Below are positions 1 to 10,580 of a stretch of DNA of 64,000 nucleotides, piece by piece. This stretch comes from Trematomus loennbergii. Lineage: Eukaryota; Chordata; Actinopteri; Perciformes; Nototheniidae. Under the pieces are notes generated by a model. It had not been told where the DNA came from. It was given only the letters and a program-made list of their open reading frames with translations, and searched no databases. A program made the translations under genes and the position numbers. The stretch covers positions 62,001 through 126,000 of the forward strand of contig JAAOOA010000369.1 of the NCBI GenBank assembly GCA_012861695.1, in the 5' to 3' direction. Position 1 is the stretch's first letter, and every line of letters starts with the position of its first letter.

Positions 1-728
1 CTTCACAGATATCCAAACAAAAGGCCTGCTCACCACTCCAACAGTACATAACAGCCTAATAATGACAGCTTAACCTTCTCTGTATCGCCTCGTTCACACA
101 ATAAATCAACAATAAAAATACAACTACAGATTATATCAGCATTTAGCTCAAATGCGATTTAAAATGCTCACAGGTTTTACACCTCTTATGAAATGTAGAC
201 TACATTTATTACGGAGTTTATGTCCAAGCCAACAGACTCACAGATCGTTGGCTACTGAGAGATATGCAAAATACACCGCATAGTAGCCTACGACAAAAAC
301 CTCCGCTGTGGATTTTCAACAAAATACAGTAAAACTATGGTCGCAGGCCCAAATCTAACTCTCTGAGGCCTGCATGGTCTGCCTACAAAACTAAATAACA
401 AAACGTTTATGCAGCCCCAACAGCAGCCTCTGGTCATCAACAGACTCCATGCAATGCTTCATCAGATGCATATATTAGATAATAATCTCTATCTCACTCC
501 TAACACATCTAAATCTACTTTCAGCATGGATAAAAGTTCATAAAATACATCCATTGTTTCTTCTATATGCTTCTTAAAATCCTAAAAAACACATAGTTTT
601 TCTAGAACAGATTATAATCGCCTGAAAATGGTACAAACAAGTGGCAACATGTTTGACGAAGGTGAAACTTAAACTCGCTCCATTGCGGAGATATTCCCGC
701 GAGAGTGCGGAAAACTTAAATTAATTGA
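1..728. other. No gene recognised
   Basis: AT-rich single-copy-looking DNA. I see no open frame of useful length, no splice-bordered exon and no terminal repeat that I recognise. Confidence 0.5.
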
Positions 729-801
729 CAGGGGTCGCCAGTTGCCAGTCTCTGGCACTGTTATTTTGGGGGTCGCGGGCTGAAAAGTTTGGGAACCCCT
801 G
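729..801. mobile_element. hAT-type transposon terminus (solo end)
   Basis: The segment ends in a sequence whose reverse complement begins CAGGGGTTCCCAAACTTTTC, the style of terminal inverted repeat seen in Charlie/ZBED-type hAT elements. The partner end is not visible in bases 1-700, so this is either one end of an older element or a solo remnant. It abuts the LINE fragment that follows. Confidence 0.45.
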
Positions 802-803
802 TG

Positions 804-1046
804 CTAGACAAGCAGAGATGCGTGCGACGACCTGGGTCTCTGAGTGGGGAAAGGACAGAATTAATTGGGTGTCGTCAGCATAGCAGTGGTATGAAAAACC
901 ATGCGGGCTAATGACTGATCAGAGCGAGTTTGTGTACAGAGAGAAGAGGAGGGGACCAAGGACAGAGCCCTGAGGGACCCCTGTAGTTAATTGACAAGGG
1001 TCGGACTCAGACCCTCTCCAAGTTACCCTGTAGGCAAGGCCACCTT
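804..1046 (-). pseudogene. L2-like LINE reverse transcriptase fragment
   Basis: Minus-strand translation gives about 80 residues of the reverse transcriptase catalytic core. It contains [17 protein letters not shown] followed by the catalytic [10 protein letters not shown] box and then LSFPHSETQVVARISACL. One in-frame stop interrupts the stretch between the two boxes. These are palm-domain motifs 4 and 5 of the L2/CR1 group of non-LTR retrotransposons. The fragment is truncated on both sides, has no endonuclease domain, and is a dead copy. Family assignment rests on motif recall. Confidence 0.7.
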
Positions 1047-1099
1047 AATGCACGGGCTGACCTGGGCTGAAGCCCAGGGGCCTATGGAGATCGGGGGCC

Positions 1100-1560
1100 T
1101 ATCATGAGCCACAATGAGAATATGTTTCACATGTGACTTATTCAAAATGCGAGTGATTGAGTGACAGATGAAGGTTGTTTAGGGTGAAAATGTCTGAGAA
1201 GAAAAAGTGTGAGAGTGGCGCTCGGCAAAGGAAATTGTTGAGGGAAAAGGAGTTTCGAGACAAGCAACTATTACAAAAATGCCGAAGCTTACAGGTTATT
1301 TCAAACCTGTAAACCAGGATGAGGAGGAAGGACAGATGAGTTCTGTACCGAGCGGCAGCGGTGCCGCCCGCGTGCCTCGGAGCCAAGTAGGCATATGTCT
1401 GGTTCTGATAGCGATGGAGCAGCGGGAGAGGAAAAACAGACAGGAGGGACTTTTGTTTTGCCAATGTTGAACTTGGTCGGCTCCCAGACCGTAGTCGAGG
1501 AAACAGGGGGATGACTCTCTGTTGTCTCCCAGGGCAGAAGCAAACAAGCTTCAGGTTCAA
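1100..1560 (+). pseudogene. Relic of a ZMYM/hAT-like transposase N-terminus
   Basis: An ATG at 1190 opens a basic N-terminal segment (MSEKKKCESGARQRKLLREK). A one-base frame change near 1277 continues it as MPKLTGYFKPVNQDEEEG. A lysine-rich start followed by 'KL..YF' is how many fish ZMYM1-like, hAT-derived proteins begin. No BED finger or catalytic domain follows, and the frame decays after about 1465. I treat it as a broken 5' end of a hAT-type gene. It could be a host first exon, but no donor site is obvious. Confidence 0.35.
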
Positions 1561-2149
1561 CCACTTTACTGAAATGACTGGAGAGAGGCGAGCTCTTCTT
1601 AGGAGGCTGTTGCATTTATTTAGTTCTTCTGTTATACACAATACTTGACAGACCTATATCTTCTGCTGCCTCGTTTCACTCCCAGAAACATACACACGCT
1701 CTCTCGCTCTACCATACCCACACACACGCGCCACACTCCTCTCTCTCTCTCGCTCTTAAAGGGATAGCGATCTCACTGCATGACCCTAATATCATAACAC
1801 TACCCCCACTCTGGATGGAAATTGCACACAATTATAATCCAGCACAGTAAATGACATGACCCTTGCCTAAAATGCATACCGATAAACATCCACATTTGCA
1901 TTCAATCCATTTACAAGTGGGCGATAGAAAAAGGGTACAACATTTCAGTGCAGATATGCAGTTATATAGCAGTCTTTGTGTGCACATATCACTGTGGAGC
2001 ATAAGGAAACCCTGAAAAAGGCATTAATAGCTGAGCTCTGAAATAGCAGTCAGAAGGCATTCAAAACTTAAATTCTCCATTAAAATTACAACTTTAAATG
2101 GAAATATCAAAGACTGAAATATAACTTTAGTCCCATATGGTTACCAACC

Positions 2150-2150
<1 letters not shown>
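1561..2150. other. No gene recognised
   Basis: AT-rich, with short CT/CA-rich patches around 1690-1760. No supported gene or repeat boundary. Confidence 0.4.
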
Positions 2151-2225
<75 letters not shown>

Positions 2226-2247
2226 TGTGTGTGTGTGTGTGGTGTGT

Positions 2248-2287
<40 letters not shown>
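2151..2287. repeat. (GT)n microsatellite
   Basis: About 135 bases of GT dinucleotide repeat broken by a few GGT interruptions. Apparent reading frames through it are composition artefacts. Confidence 0.97.
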
Positions 2288-2289
<2 letters not shown>

Positions 2290-2299
2290 CTCTATTCAC

Positions 2300-2400
2300 A
2301 GTCGTGATGGGAATTATGGCTCTTTGAAGGGAGCCGGATCTTATGGCTCCGTTCCTTTCAAAGAGCCGTTCAAAAGAGCCGTTTTTTTAAAGGGGCGGGG
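2300..2400. mobile_element. Probable hAT terminus with GAGCCGTT subterminal repeats
   Basis: Begins near GTGATGGGAATTATGGCTC and carries several direct and inverted copies of a GAGCC(G/A)-type octamer within 90 bases (AAGAGCCGTT twice, GGAGCCGG, GGCTCCG). Clustered short subterminal repeats next to a (CA)GTGATGGG-like end are characteristic of hAT elements. No second end was found. Confidence 0.35.
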
Positions 2401-2904
2401 TTACTAGGTTTATCTGCGAAATAATCACCAGGATAATGAATGACTGTATTGCCAGACCTAATGTCAATAATCTGCATTGTAAACATGACACAAGGTGGCG
2501 CCATATCCATGTCATCATGTCAGTGAATGTACTTTGAATTCACCCTCTGTATGTGTTAAAGTAAATAAAGTTGCCTTGCCTTGAATGAAATTCATGCAAC
2601 TCTTAATATTAGATACTGTGTTTTTAAGTGGCGATGGAGATTTATTTGTTGACCCTGCTTTAAAGGATATTTACGAATATGATATCAAATATAGGAAGAG
2701 GGGGAATGCATATAATATGAATAAAGGTGTTTCAGGATAAATAAACCGGTTTCTCTCCGCTGCTCCATGCCTGTGTGTCATGGGCGGCGCCAGTATTTTT
2801 TTGCTGCAGTAGCTTAGCAGTTGCTATATGACAGCACAGCGTTGCTAGTTAATTTTCAAAATAAATAAACAAACAATACCAGTGGGCCAAGCACAAGCCT
2901 GTTC
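2401..2904. other. No gene recognised
   Basis: AT-rich sequence between a transposon end and the solo LTR. Nothing codes convincingly. Confidence 0.4.
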
Positions 2905-2908
2905 ATAT

Positions 2909-3230
2909 TGTAGCGTTCACCGCTATTCAAGATCACAGATCACGAGCCTTCAATGTCGAAAACGTTCTCTTTATTTTATGGTATTGACGGCCACAGCCAC
3001 GCCTTACAGAGCCAATCAATAGTAAAACACTCATTATGACTTTTCCCCACACTCGAACACAACTCCTACCGTCTCGTACTCCCTACACACACACACCGGA
3101 AAACGCACACACACACCTGGAAGGGGCGGTCTTCCCTAACTCCCGCCAACAACATTGCCTAAATAACTTTACAAATGTACTAAACTGCACATCTGATAAC
3201 TGAAATAACTATTAACTTGGACACGCTACA
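2909..3230 (-). mobile_element. Solo LTR, minus strand (probably Ty3/gypsy-like)
   Basis: A 322-bp unit bounded by TGTAGCGT and ACGCTACA, which form an inverted terminal TG...CA pair. It is flanked by the 4-bp duplication ATAT at 2905-2908 and 3231-3234. On the minus strand an AATAAA polyadenylation signal lies about 70 bases from the end, as expected for the R/U5 part of an LTR. No internal gag-pol DNA is present, so recombination between two LTRs has left a single one. The gypsy label is inferred from end sequence and length. Confidence 0.75.
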
Positions 3231-3464
3231 ATATTATCATTAATATTTGCATTAAAACATTCCTTTGACACTTATAACATTACTTTGCAAGGTAAGCACA
3301 ACCAAAATAAGTTTGTAAAAGCAGAATTTGAACACTGTTTCTGTGCTCCTACAATATGTGTGTATAATACCATTACACCCTAAGCGTACACAATAGTGAT
3401 CGTTCACTGTTTCAACTGGCATGCTGTGGCATTTAACCACAACCACAACCACACCACACACACA

Positions 3465-3580
<116 letters not shown>

Positions 3581-3854
3581 GACGAAGATTCAATCACATG
3601 AATCTCCCGCCCCGGACACACAAGCACGCGGTTTGATTGGCTAGAGCTTGTACTGGCATATGATTTGATTGTCGATATGTCGAAGCTTGAAAAGTTGAAC
3701 TTTTCTCAACTTTTGAAGCGAGCAACGGAGGCAAGCGAAGTGACGGAACCACAATGCAGTTCAGCAAAGCGTGACGTCAAAGTGAAAGGGAAGCTGCGTT
3801 GAAGCTACAACCAGGGTTTGAGTTATAAACTGAGCTCTAGGGGGTCTTTAAAAC

Positions 3855-3856
<2 letters not shown>

Positions 3857-3934
<78 letters not shown>
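3857..3934. repeat. (CA)n microsatellite at a transposon edge
   Basis: CA repeat with one AACA interruption. It ends exactly where the 3.07-kb TIR element starts, which may explain why no clean target duplication can be read on that side. Confidence 0.95.
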
Positions 3935-3939
<5 letters not shown>

Positions 3940-3944
3940 ACGAA

Positions 3945-4290
3945 AAAACACTATAGTATTACTATAGAAATACCACAAAAACTGCTATAGTATTTCTATG
4001 GTGTTTTGGGACACACTATAGAGAATTACTTTAGTAATACTATAGAGTTGGTTATGGTGATCTTAAAGTGAAGTTACAGTTATACTATAGTGTTGTATGG
4101 TATCACTATAGTGTTTCCTGTAGTATTTCTATGGTTTTCGGCCACTATAGTAAATTACTATAGTTATACTATTGAGTTTTATGTAGTAACACTATAGTGC
4201 TTTCTATATTATTTCTATGGTCTTTTGGAACACACTATAGAAAAGTATAGTAATACTATAGAGTTGGTTATGGTGATCTTATAGTCAATC
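3945..4290. repeat. Left palindromic subterminal array
   Basis: Repeated variants of ACTATAGTATTACTATAG and TATGGTGATCTTA(A/T)AGT, spaced roughly every 30-60 bases. Each unit can fold on itself. The array mirrors the one at the other end of the same element. Confidence 0.8.
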
Positions 4291-4564
4291 TATAGTTAAT
4301 TAGCTTTAATAATGATGTAGTCATCCATAGTAAGTATGGTATCAACAAATAAAAGTTAGCAAGCAGAGCAGTTTCAATTTGAAAGATAGGGACTTTATTA
4401 ACAAAATAAAATACATTGTTCACAGAATATGAATATGAATAACTTAAATGTAAAAAATTGACAAGAACAATTTCAGGCCCGAAACAGAAATGGTTGGGCA
4501 ATGAAATTAAGGGAAAAAGTGTCCCAACCCCTATATTAAACACATTTCACATTCATATACTTAC

Positions 4565-5107
4565 AACCCATGCCTCTTTACCAAGTCAGAGATGCAAACT
4601 TTGACAAGTTTGAGCCTGGTCTTCTCGGTAAGAATGCCATTAGTTTGCAGTTCATCAAATACTTCTGGAATTTTCTTCTTGAGTAGATCAGTTAGGCCAA
4701 TCAGAAGAACTGGTTCTTGTGTAGGCTGAACAAAACAATAAGAGCAAGCACAGCACAAAGTAAAGTTCTGGCCTGTGTGATTTTTTGAAACACAATTTAA
4801 CAAGCATGGTAAATGTATACCTGAGTTTGACAGACTTCTCTTAGGACAGGCTGAAGATCCGGTGCTTCAGAAAAGTACACTTGGAATCTGTCAAAGTTAC
4901 TGATGTTCTCACTTCTATCAATATCTATAAACTCTTGGAAGTCTGTGTTGTATTTTAAAATCCTATCAAGGACAAATCCAAATTCACCTGTTACTTCCAG
5001 GAGATGGTTTGTGCTTTGGACACTGTACATTTTTCTTTTAATTTCCTTTCCATTCTTAAATGAAATTGCTAGGACTTTAACAAATTCCTGCTGCTCATTC
5101 CCGCTTC
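4565..5107 (-). CDS. Two exons of a SAMD3-like gene inside the TIR element
   Basis: Exon 5107-4821 (287 bp) is preceded by TTCTTATAATTACAG and followed by the donor GTATAC. Exon 4725-4565 (161 bp) is preceded by TGTTTTGTTCAG and followed by GTAAGTATAT. They join in phase 0, giving about 148 residues without a stop. The second exon contains LTEKTRLKLVKVCISDLVKR, then HGL at the donor. That resembles the 'LT...R..LV.....LV...G.YP' segment I recall from the multicopy fish family annotated as SAMD3-like, whose function is unknown. The next exon, expected below 4560, is not visible before the element end. The intact splice sites and frame suggest young capture or selection. Confidence 0.5.
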
Positions 5108-6176
5108 CTGTAATTATAAGAAAAAGACAAATTCATCCTGATGTTGACTGATCATATTATGCCAGATTAAATTAAATGCCATCATCTATCATCTTCTAGT
5201 TAAACCCATTAATACAAACCTTATATAAATTATAAGCAGTATGGTAATTTTAAGTTAATTAACTTCACCCATAAAGACAACTTCTAGAGAAGCACAGGGG
5301 AGATTCTGCTCAGCCTCCAGTGGCGTTTTCTCCTGGAGGCTGGGTATTTCTTTATATTTTTATTTGTATAAAAAACATCTCTCCGCTGTTGTCAGTGAGT
5401 ATTTTACAAAGACTGAAACAGCGCCCCTCTTAATTAATGTGTGGTGAAACACAGTATTGCACGCTACACTCACTCTACACCCGCAGTCCGCTGTGTCAGG
5501 GACATGTCAAGGAAAGCCCGCCGGCCTTCCCTTCCGATTATTGTTGGGCTTTCCTTCCGACCAATCAAATCGTGCCTGACGTGCCGTGCGTGACGCTGCG
5601 TCTCACATACACAAGTTGCCGTAGCGACAAGAGGAAGATATGAAATTTCCCTTCTACACAATATAATATTGGCAAGTATAGAGTAGTGGCTGATGTTTTT
5701 AGTCAGAAACAGGTAAACTGTAGTGTACACTTACTACTAATAAATAACTTTAGCGTGAGTAAGTTACTTATTTGCACTGTAAGAGACTGTATATCAACGC
5801 AGCCTCTGTCGGTCTTCTCACTCGCACTTTCTCGCCACATCTGGCCGAACAATGAAACCTAGCCAAAGTAGCTAGATAGCATTAAACATAGAGCTGCTAA
5901 TGCTATTGTTATGACATTAGGGTATAAATAATATATATAATGCCAATTGAAGAATGATGGTCACAGAAAAGTGTAAGCTACATTAAGTTAAGATAAAATA
6001 AATATAATAAAAAAGAAGAACGGCCTAAAGGAAAATAATTGTCATCCAGGCAGCTAACCTCAAACAATAGTTAGCTGTTCAACATTGGCAAAACATATTT
6101 ATTTAGACCACTAGCTTGCTCACATTATGACAATATATCGGCTCACTTTGTTAAAAACGTTTTGTTTCTGTATAAC
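5108..6176. other. Interior of TIR element, no further exon supported
   Basis: Contains a GC-richer patch (5470-5640) that could be a small promoter region on the minus strand. Otherwise it is AT-rich. No additional exon with both splice borders was found. Confidence 0.35.
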
Positions 6177-6181
6177 TTACC

Positions 6182-6377
6182 TAGAGTTAGACTCTCCTCC
6201 GTTGACATCCATCCTCCACAGCAGCCAGAGGTGAAATGGCGGTTGGGACATTTGATGGACAGTTGGTCGGACAGTTGAAAAATGATACATTTGAAATAAC
6301 TCAACTGTGATTGGGCAGGACAGTGGATACACTAATGTGTTAACTATGTGCATTTTATTTCTATGTAGCCTACACAC
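6182..6377 (-). other. Possible 5' exon of the element-borne gene
   Basis: On the minus strand, bases 6377-6182 are open and end at CTCTAG followed by GTAAGTTATA, an excellent donor. This is the right place and orientation to be the first exon of the gene whose later exons lie at 5107-4565. The encoded short peptide is not recognisable, so this may be untranslated leader. Evidence is the donor only. Confidence 0.3.
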
Positions 6378-6469
6378 ATGTGTGTGTAAAATAGTTCAGA
6401 AATGACACTGAATGTGTTGAATTGCCTTTGACACAGCAGTGTGTTAAAAAAATGACACATTAATTATAG

Positions 6470-6990
6470 GAGTGTAATACTTTTACAAACAGTATAGTAA
6501 TAATATGCATTCAGTATGACAATATCATACTATTACTATAGGAGTGTTCTATAGTGTGTTCAAAAAAACTACAGAAACACTAAATATTATACTATAGTAG
6601 TACTATTTAAAATAATAGTCTTAACGGAAACACCAAAAAAAACACTATAGTAATACTTTTACAAACACTATATAATAATATGCATTCACTATGACAATAT
6701 CATACTATTACTATAGGAGTGGTCTATAGTGTGTTCAAAAAACAACTACAGTACAGAAACACTATATATTATATCATAGTTATACTATTTAAAATAATAT
6801 AGGAATACTACAAAGATCTAGATACATAGTATTACTATTGAAATATTATAGGGCTACTATAGCTAGTAAAATGGCACTACAGAAAAAACTATAGTAATAC
6901 GATAGCTGGTAAAAAATACTATAGAACACTACAAACTTACTATAGGATACTATAAAACTCTATAGTATACTATAGTAATACTATAGTTCA
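6470..6990. repeat. Right palindromic subterminal array
   Basis: Mirror of the left array: many variants of ACTATAGTAATACTATAG and GGAGTG(T/G)TCTATAGTGTGTTC. The block around 6480-6600 is repeated almost exactly at 6655-6790, about 175 bases later, showing internal tandem growth of the array. Confidence 0.8.
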
Positions 6991-7002
6991 TTTTCGTAAG
7001 GG

Positions 7003-7290
7003 GTTGTCCGGCTGGACCGGCTCCGTTGGAGATCGCGGCCATTTACGCTGACTTGTGAGAAATCTTTCCATTTTCGATCTGTGTTCACATACTGAGAATT
7101 ATAACAACATTAGCCAAGTAACAGTTTGCGCTTTAACTTACAATGACCCCTGATAGATCTCGCGAGAATGTGTATAAATATATATAGATACATTTTAATA
7201 ACAAAACAATGGGGTTGCTAAGCCGTTGCTAGGCCAATTGTTGGAGTTGCTATAGCAACTCCAAGCTACCCCCTGGCGCCGCCCCTGCTG
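7003..7290. other. Unassigned spacer
   Basis: Contains a short inverted repeat near 7210-7262 (GTTGCTA/TAGCAAC types). No gene recognised. Confidence 0.35.
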
Positions 7291-7702
7291 TGTGTGTAAA
7301 GGTTTAGGTATTTCCTGAGGGGAAATCATAGCCGCTTTTATTTTGAAGTCCCCTGCACCGGAAGTGATGGTCCCGCTCTTTCTAACTTGGAACCAGATCG
7401 CGTGTGTGTCCGGAAGAGAGCGGGAGTAGCAGCAGTGATCAGTCTGTCTCCAGTTAGCTGTATAACAAAGTCCTGAGGAAACACAGCGGCCTCCCAAGGA
7501 ACAGCCTGCCTGTGTGCCTCATTTCAGAGTGGGTTATTGAAGCGAAGCCTGGTGCTTCAGTCCGGAAGAATGCTGTAACCATGTTAATGTCCCTCTGTGG
7601 GACCATAAAGGATTCTGATTCTGCGGACAGACAAGAGAGGGGGGAGGGGCGGGTTGGAGAGCGGCCTTCTTCTTTTCCCGGATTTGAAGAGTCCTCTTCC
7701 TC
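7291..7702 (+). promoter_or_regulatory. ZNF-gene 5' module, copy 1 (left part)
   Basis: Bases 7291-7398 match 39926-40036, just upstream of ZNF gene D exon 1 (shared ACCGGAAGTGATGGTCCCGC). Bases 7399-7702 match 57258-57610, upstream of the second exon-1 copy. CCGGAAGT is an ETS-type core, common in CpG-type promoters. The module is therefore a repeated promoter/5'UTR of this ZNF family. The first coding exon itself is absent here, so the copy is orphaned. Function as a promoter is inferred from position. Confidence 0.55.
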
Positions 7703-8200
7703 GGTTATGGCTAGAAAGGATCCGTCTTGTGTAAATATGACGTCACGTTCTCGTTATAACTCGTTGTAATCGGAGCGGCTCGGAAACACATCTCAGCAGT
7801 AACATGCAACATACACATTAATGCAGCAGCAATATTAATCGAGAAACATCAGACATAATAGTAAAACAATGAAGGGAACATTTTATTGCACCAGGAGCTA
7901 TCTTGGGACTTTTACTGCGACAACGTTGACTTGCCTGTGAATAAAAAATAAACCATAGTGTTGGTGATCTACAGTGTTGTCATTGTTCTTTGAACAGCAA
8001 GACCGTAACTATTTCAACAATCACACTCCCTGTAATTGACATAATTAATAGATAGTTTAGCTCCTCACCATCATTTGCTGTGGCCCACTGATGTTAACGA
8101 TCGTAACTTAAAGGCTGCCTGCCAAACGTAAACATTCAGCCACGTGACTTGCAAACTCTCGTGAGAGTTTTACAAAGACGGATCCTTTCTAGCCATAACC
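7703..8200. mobile_element. MULE-like non-autonomous element (498 bp)
   Basis: Ends are 26-base perfect inverted repeats starting GGTTATGGCTAGAAAGG. It is flanked by a 9-bp direct repeat CTCTTCCTC at 7694-7702 and 8201-8209. The paralogous segment near 57605 has one CTCTTCCTC and no insert, giving an empty site. Nine-base duplications with simple TIRs fit Mutator-like elements. There is no coding capacity. Confidence 0.85.
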
Positions 8201-8330
8201 CTCTTCCTCGCTGCCCACCGTATCCCAGGATGCAATGCGCGCCGGTGACGAGGAAACAAAGAAAATGTCGGTCCGGTCTCAGAGAGAAAGCAGCACGTCA
8301 GGAGTAACTGATACATGTGAGTATCGGGTT
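8201..8330 (+). promoter_or_regulatory. ZNF-gene 5' module, copy 1 (right part)
   Basis: Continuation of the 5' module after the MULE-like insertion. It aligns with 57606-57735 (shared CCACCGTATCCCAGGATGCA) and ends in GTGAGTATCGGG, a good splice donor context. It is therefore probably a 5' untranslated exon edge. Confidence 0.45.
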
Positions 8331-8406
8331 TAACTTACTTTAATAACGGATAAATGTGAGTATTGGGTTTAACTTACTTTAATAACGGATAAATGTGAGT
8401 ATTGGG
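8310..8406. repeat. 39-bp tandem repeat, about 2.5 copies
   Basis: Units start at 8310, 8349 and 8388 and begin GATAAATGTGAGTATTGGG. The paralogous site at about 57712 has one unit only, so expansion occurred after duplication. Each unit repeats the GTGAGTAT donor-like motif. Confidence 0.9.
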
Positions 8407-8905
8407 TGTTTTGTTTTCGTACTTTATGTACAATCAATACTCCAGACTACAGAGGTGGGAGTAAGTCCTACATGTGCAAGTCATGAGCAAGTCTCAAGTC
8501 TTGACCTACAAGTATCAAGCAAGTCCCAAGTCACTGTGGTGAGAGTCAAGCAAGTCAAGCAAGTAGTCAAGTCAGTCTGCTCAGGTCAAGCAAGTCAAGT
8601 CAAGTCATACGAAATTCTGATGAATAAGCTCAGTTTCCGCATTTAAATCAGTTAAAAGACAGTGGTTATGAAAATGGATTTAACCCACACTATGATCTTC
8701 ATTACATACACAGTTAATCATTTGAAATCTAATTTAGACCGATGACAATCATATTAGATTCATATTAACCCTAGAACTACAGACAATATAGCTAGGACTC
8801 AATATAGCTAGGACTCAGTCAAACAGTCGTTTCAAAAAGGCAGAATTCCAGGTAAGAAAATCATATATGGCATTTGCCATTACACATATTTAATTTAAAT
8901 GTCTG

Positions 8906-9258
8906 TTAACACTAGAACCGCCAACAGCGTCAGCACCTACATAGATATCATTTTCAAATCATTTAATTGTTCCTCTTCATCATTTCCTTATAAACTAAGT
9001 AGGACGATTTAAAACCACTTAATTTGGTTAATTTAGAAATGGCTTCAGTTTATCATCATAACAGATCAAAAAGTTCAGATTCATTTTACAATAAATCAAG
9101 GAATGATGCACTTCTACAAACAAAAACAACATAATTAAAACATTTAAACAAACTACTAAAAGTAGATGAACTACATTATTCAACAGTTTACAGTAACTTC
9201 TGATAACACAGGGGAAATAAACGAGGCATCTCTTTCCTCTCTCTCTCTCTCTCTCTCC

Positions 9259-9302
<44 letters not shown>

Positions 9303-9364
9303 TCCTGACAGCCCGTCAGTATCAGGGTTAGTACAAATGAATCCCTTGGTGGTTCTAGTGTTCA
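8906..9364. mobile_element. piggyBac-like MITE nested in the hAT
   Basis: Inverted ends CACTAGAACCGCC (8910) and GGTGGTTCTAGTG (9348-9360) are flanked by TTAA at 8906-8909 and by TTCA, one base changed, at 9361-9364. TTAA plus C(C/A)CTAGAA-type ends fits piggyBac. Another TTAACCCTAGAAC start at about 8766 may be an older end of a related element. Confidence 0.5.
9236..9302. repeat. (CT)n microsatellite
   Basis: CT repeat with occasional CC interruptions, inside the nested MITE. Confidence 0.95.
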
Positions 9365-9997
9365 TTTACCGTTTTGTCTTCTCTTTGCTTAATCGATTTG
9401 AAACCAGTCTGACGTAGCTTAAACTTAACGTTAGCTTTCTAGCTAACACAACCATTCACGCACCTTTCTCTGTGGGTTTTTTTGTAGTGACGAATGAAGT
9501 TGGATGTTGTGGTGGTCTTGTCACTGATCTTTATGCTGCGACCCTGCATACCGCTGTTCTCTTCTCATTAGCGTCATCGACAACATAATCCTTGAATCAA
9601 AACTTCACTATTTGTGGAGTAACGCTAGCCGCTGCCATGTTAATGACACTCCTGCCGTATAGTGGGTTGCCAGGTTTGCGCGCATGGCGCTATAATCACC
9701 CAATCACGTTTTTCGAAAAAACTAAACGTAATATCTCACTACAAAAACAAACGCAAATATTTAATTTTAAACAGTCAAGCCTTTCAAGTCATCTGTCTCA
9801 AAGTAAGTCAAGTCTCAAGTCATGAATACCAAGTCAAAGTCAAGTCAAGTCTTTATCAATGTTAGTCAAGCAAAGTCTCAAGCCAAAAATATGCGACTCG
9901 AGTCTGACTCGAGTCAAGTCATGTAACTCGAGTCCCCACCTCTGCCAGACTACGACGTGCTATATTCAACGTTTATTGTTATACCGGAGACGTTGGC

Positions 9998-10575
9998 TGA
10001 AGTCGAATAGTCCATTTAGCTTAGGAACCTTCCTAACGGAGTGAAATGACCCGGAAGTCCCTCAGTGGCAGCCATGATAAGTGCCGTTCCAATTCTCTAG
10101 ATGAAAGGAAAGGAGGTTTGAAACTTCCTTTATAACCTCCTTTAGCTTAGGAACCACTGGACCTCCCTAACCGAAAGGAGAGGAGAAAATGCTGCCCCAC
10201 AATGCCTTGCGGCCGCCGCATTTGCCGTCACACAACAGTCGGCCGTTCACGGAAACAACCGATTATGAACGAGAAATGATATCATGAAAGTTACGGTTCA
10301 AAACGTAAGTGGTAACTTGCCAAAGTGCTTTGTTTTGAACGTTCATCAGTATTATAATCAAAAAGAGAAATATGAACGTTAGTTTTTACTGAAATGATCA
10401 AATAAAGTCAACATTTCACAGTCTTTACTGAGCTGTGTGGGGTTTGTTCAACTTTTAAAAGATGTTTGAATGGTGATATACACAGTGATAGATGTTAAGG
10501 ACTAACGTTTATAATAAATACATTTGTATTGATTTTAAGATCTTTTCATACAATCATACGTATTGACACAGTGTC
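9998..10575. repeat. Dispersed DNA repeat, copy 1 of 2
   Basis: Nearly identical to 36967-37552 over about 575 bases, starting GTCGAATAGTCCATTTAGCTT and including GCTGCCCCACAATGCCTTGC. Copy 2 carries a small insertion near its position 37264. The unit is likely a DNA transposon whose terminal motif is GGTCGAATAGTCC, since that motif recurs as the loop of a hairpin at 37990-38005. No coding region is seen. Confidence 0.8.
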
Positions 10576-10580
10576 ATTTG

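Larger units (their letters stand above)
3935..7002. mobile_element. 3.07-kb TIR element with palindromic subterminal arrays
   Basis: The two ends are CCCTTACGAAAA and TTTTCGTAAGGG, exact inverted repeats of 12 bases. Inside each end lies a 350-500-base tract of variants of CTATAGTAATACTATAG, a near-palindrome of about 17 bases. The middle is different DNA carrying two GT-AG bounded minus-strand exons. No transposase is recognised, and no target duplication is clear (CACA on the left, GTTG on the right). It could be a non-autonomous element that captured gene exons, or an autonomous element of a superfamily I do not recognise. Confidence 0.7.
8450..9944. mobile_element. hAT element (1495 bp), non-autonomous
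   Basis: Bounded by CAGAGGTGGG and CCCCACCTCTG, with an exact 8-bp target duplication CCAGACTA at 8442-8449 and 9945-9952. Both ends carry dense repeats of CAAGTC (for example 8475-8600 and 9776-9925), the short subterminal motifs hAT transposases bind. No transposase frame is present. A second element and a CT microsatellite lie inside. Confidence 0.92.
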
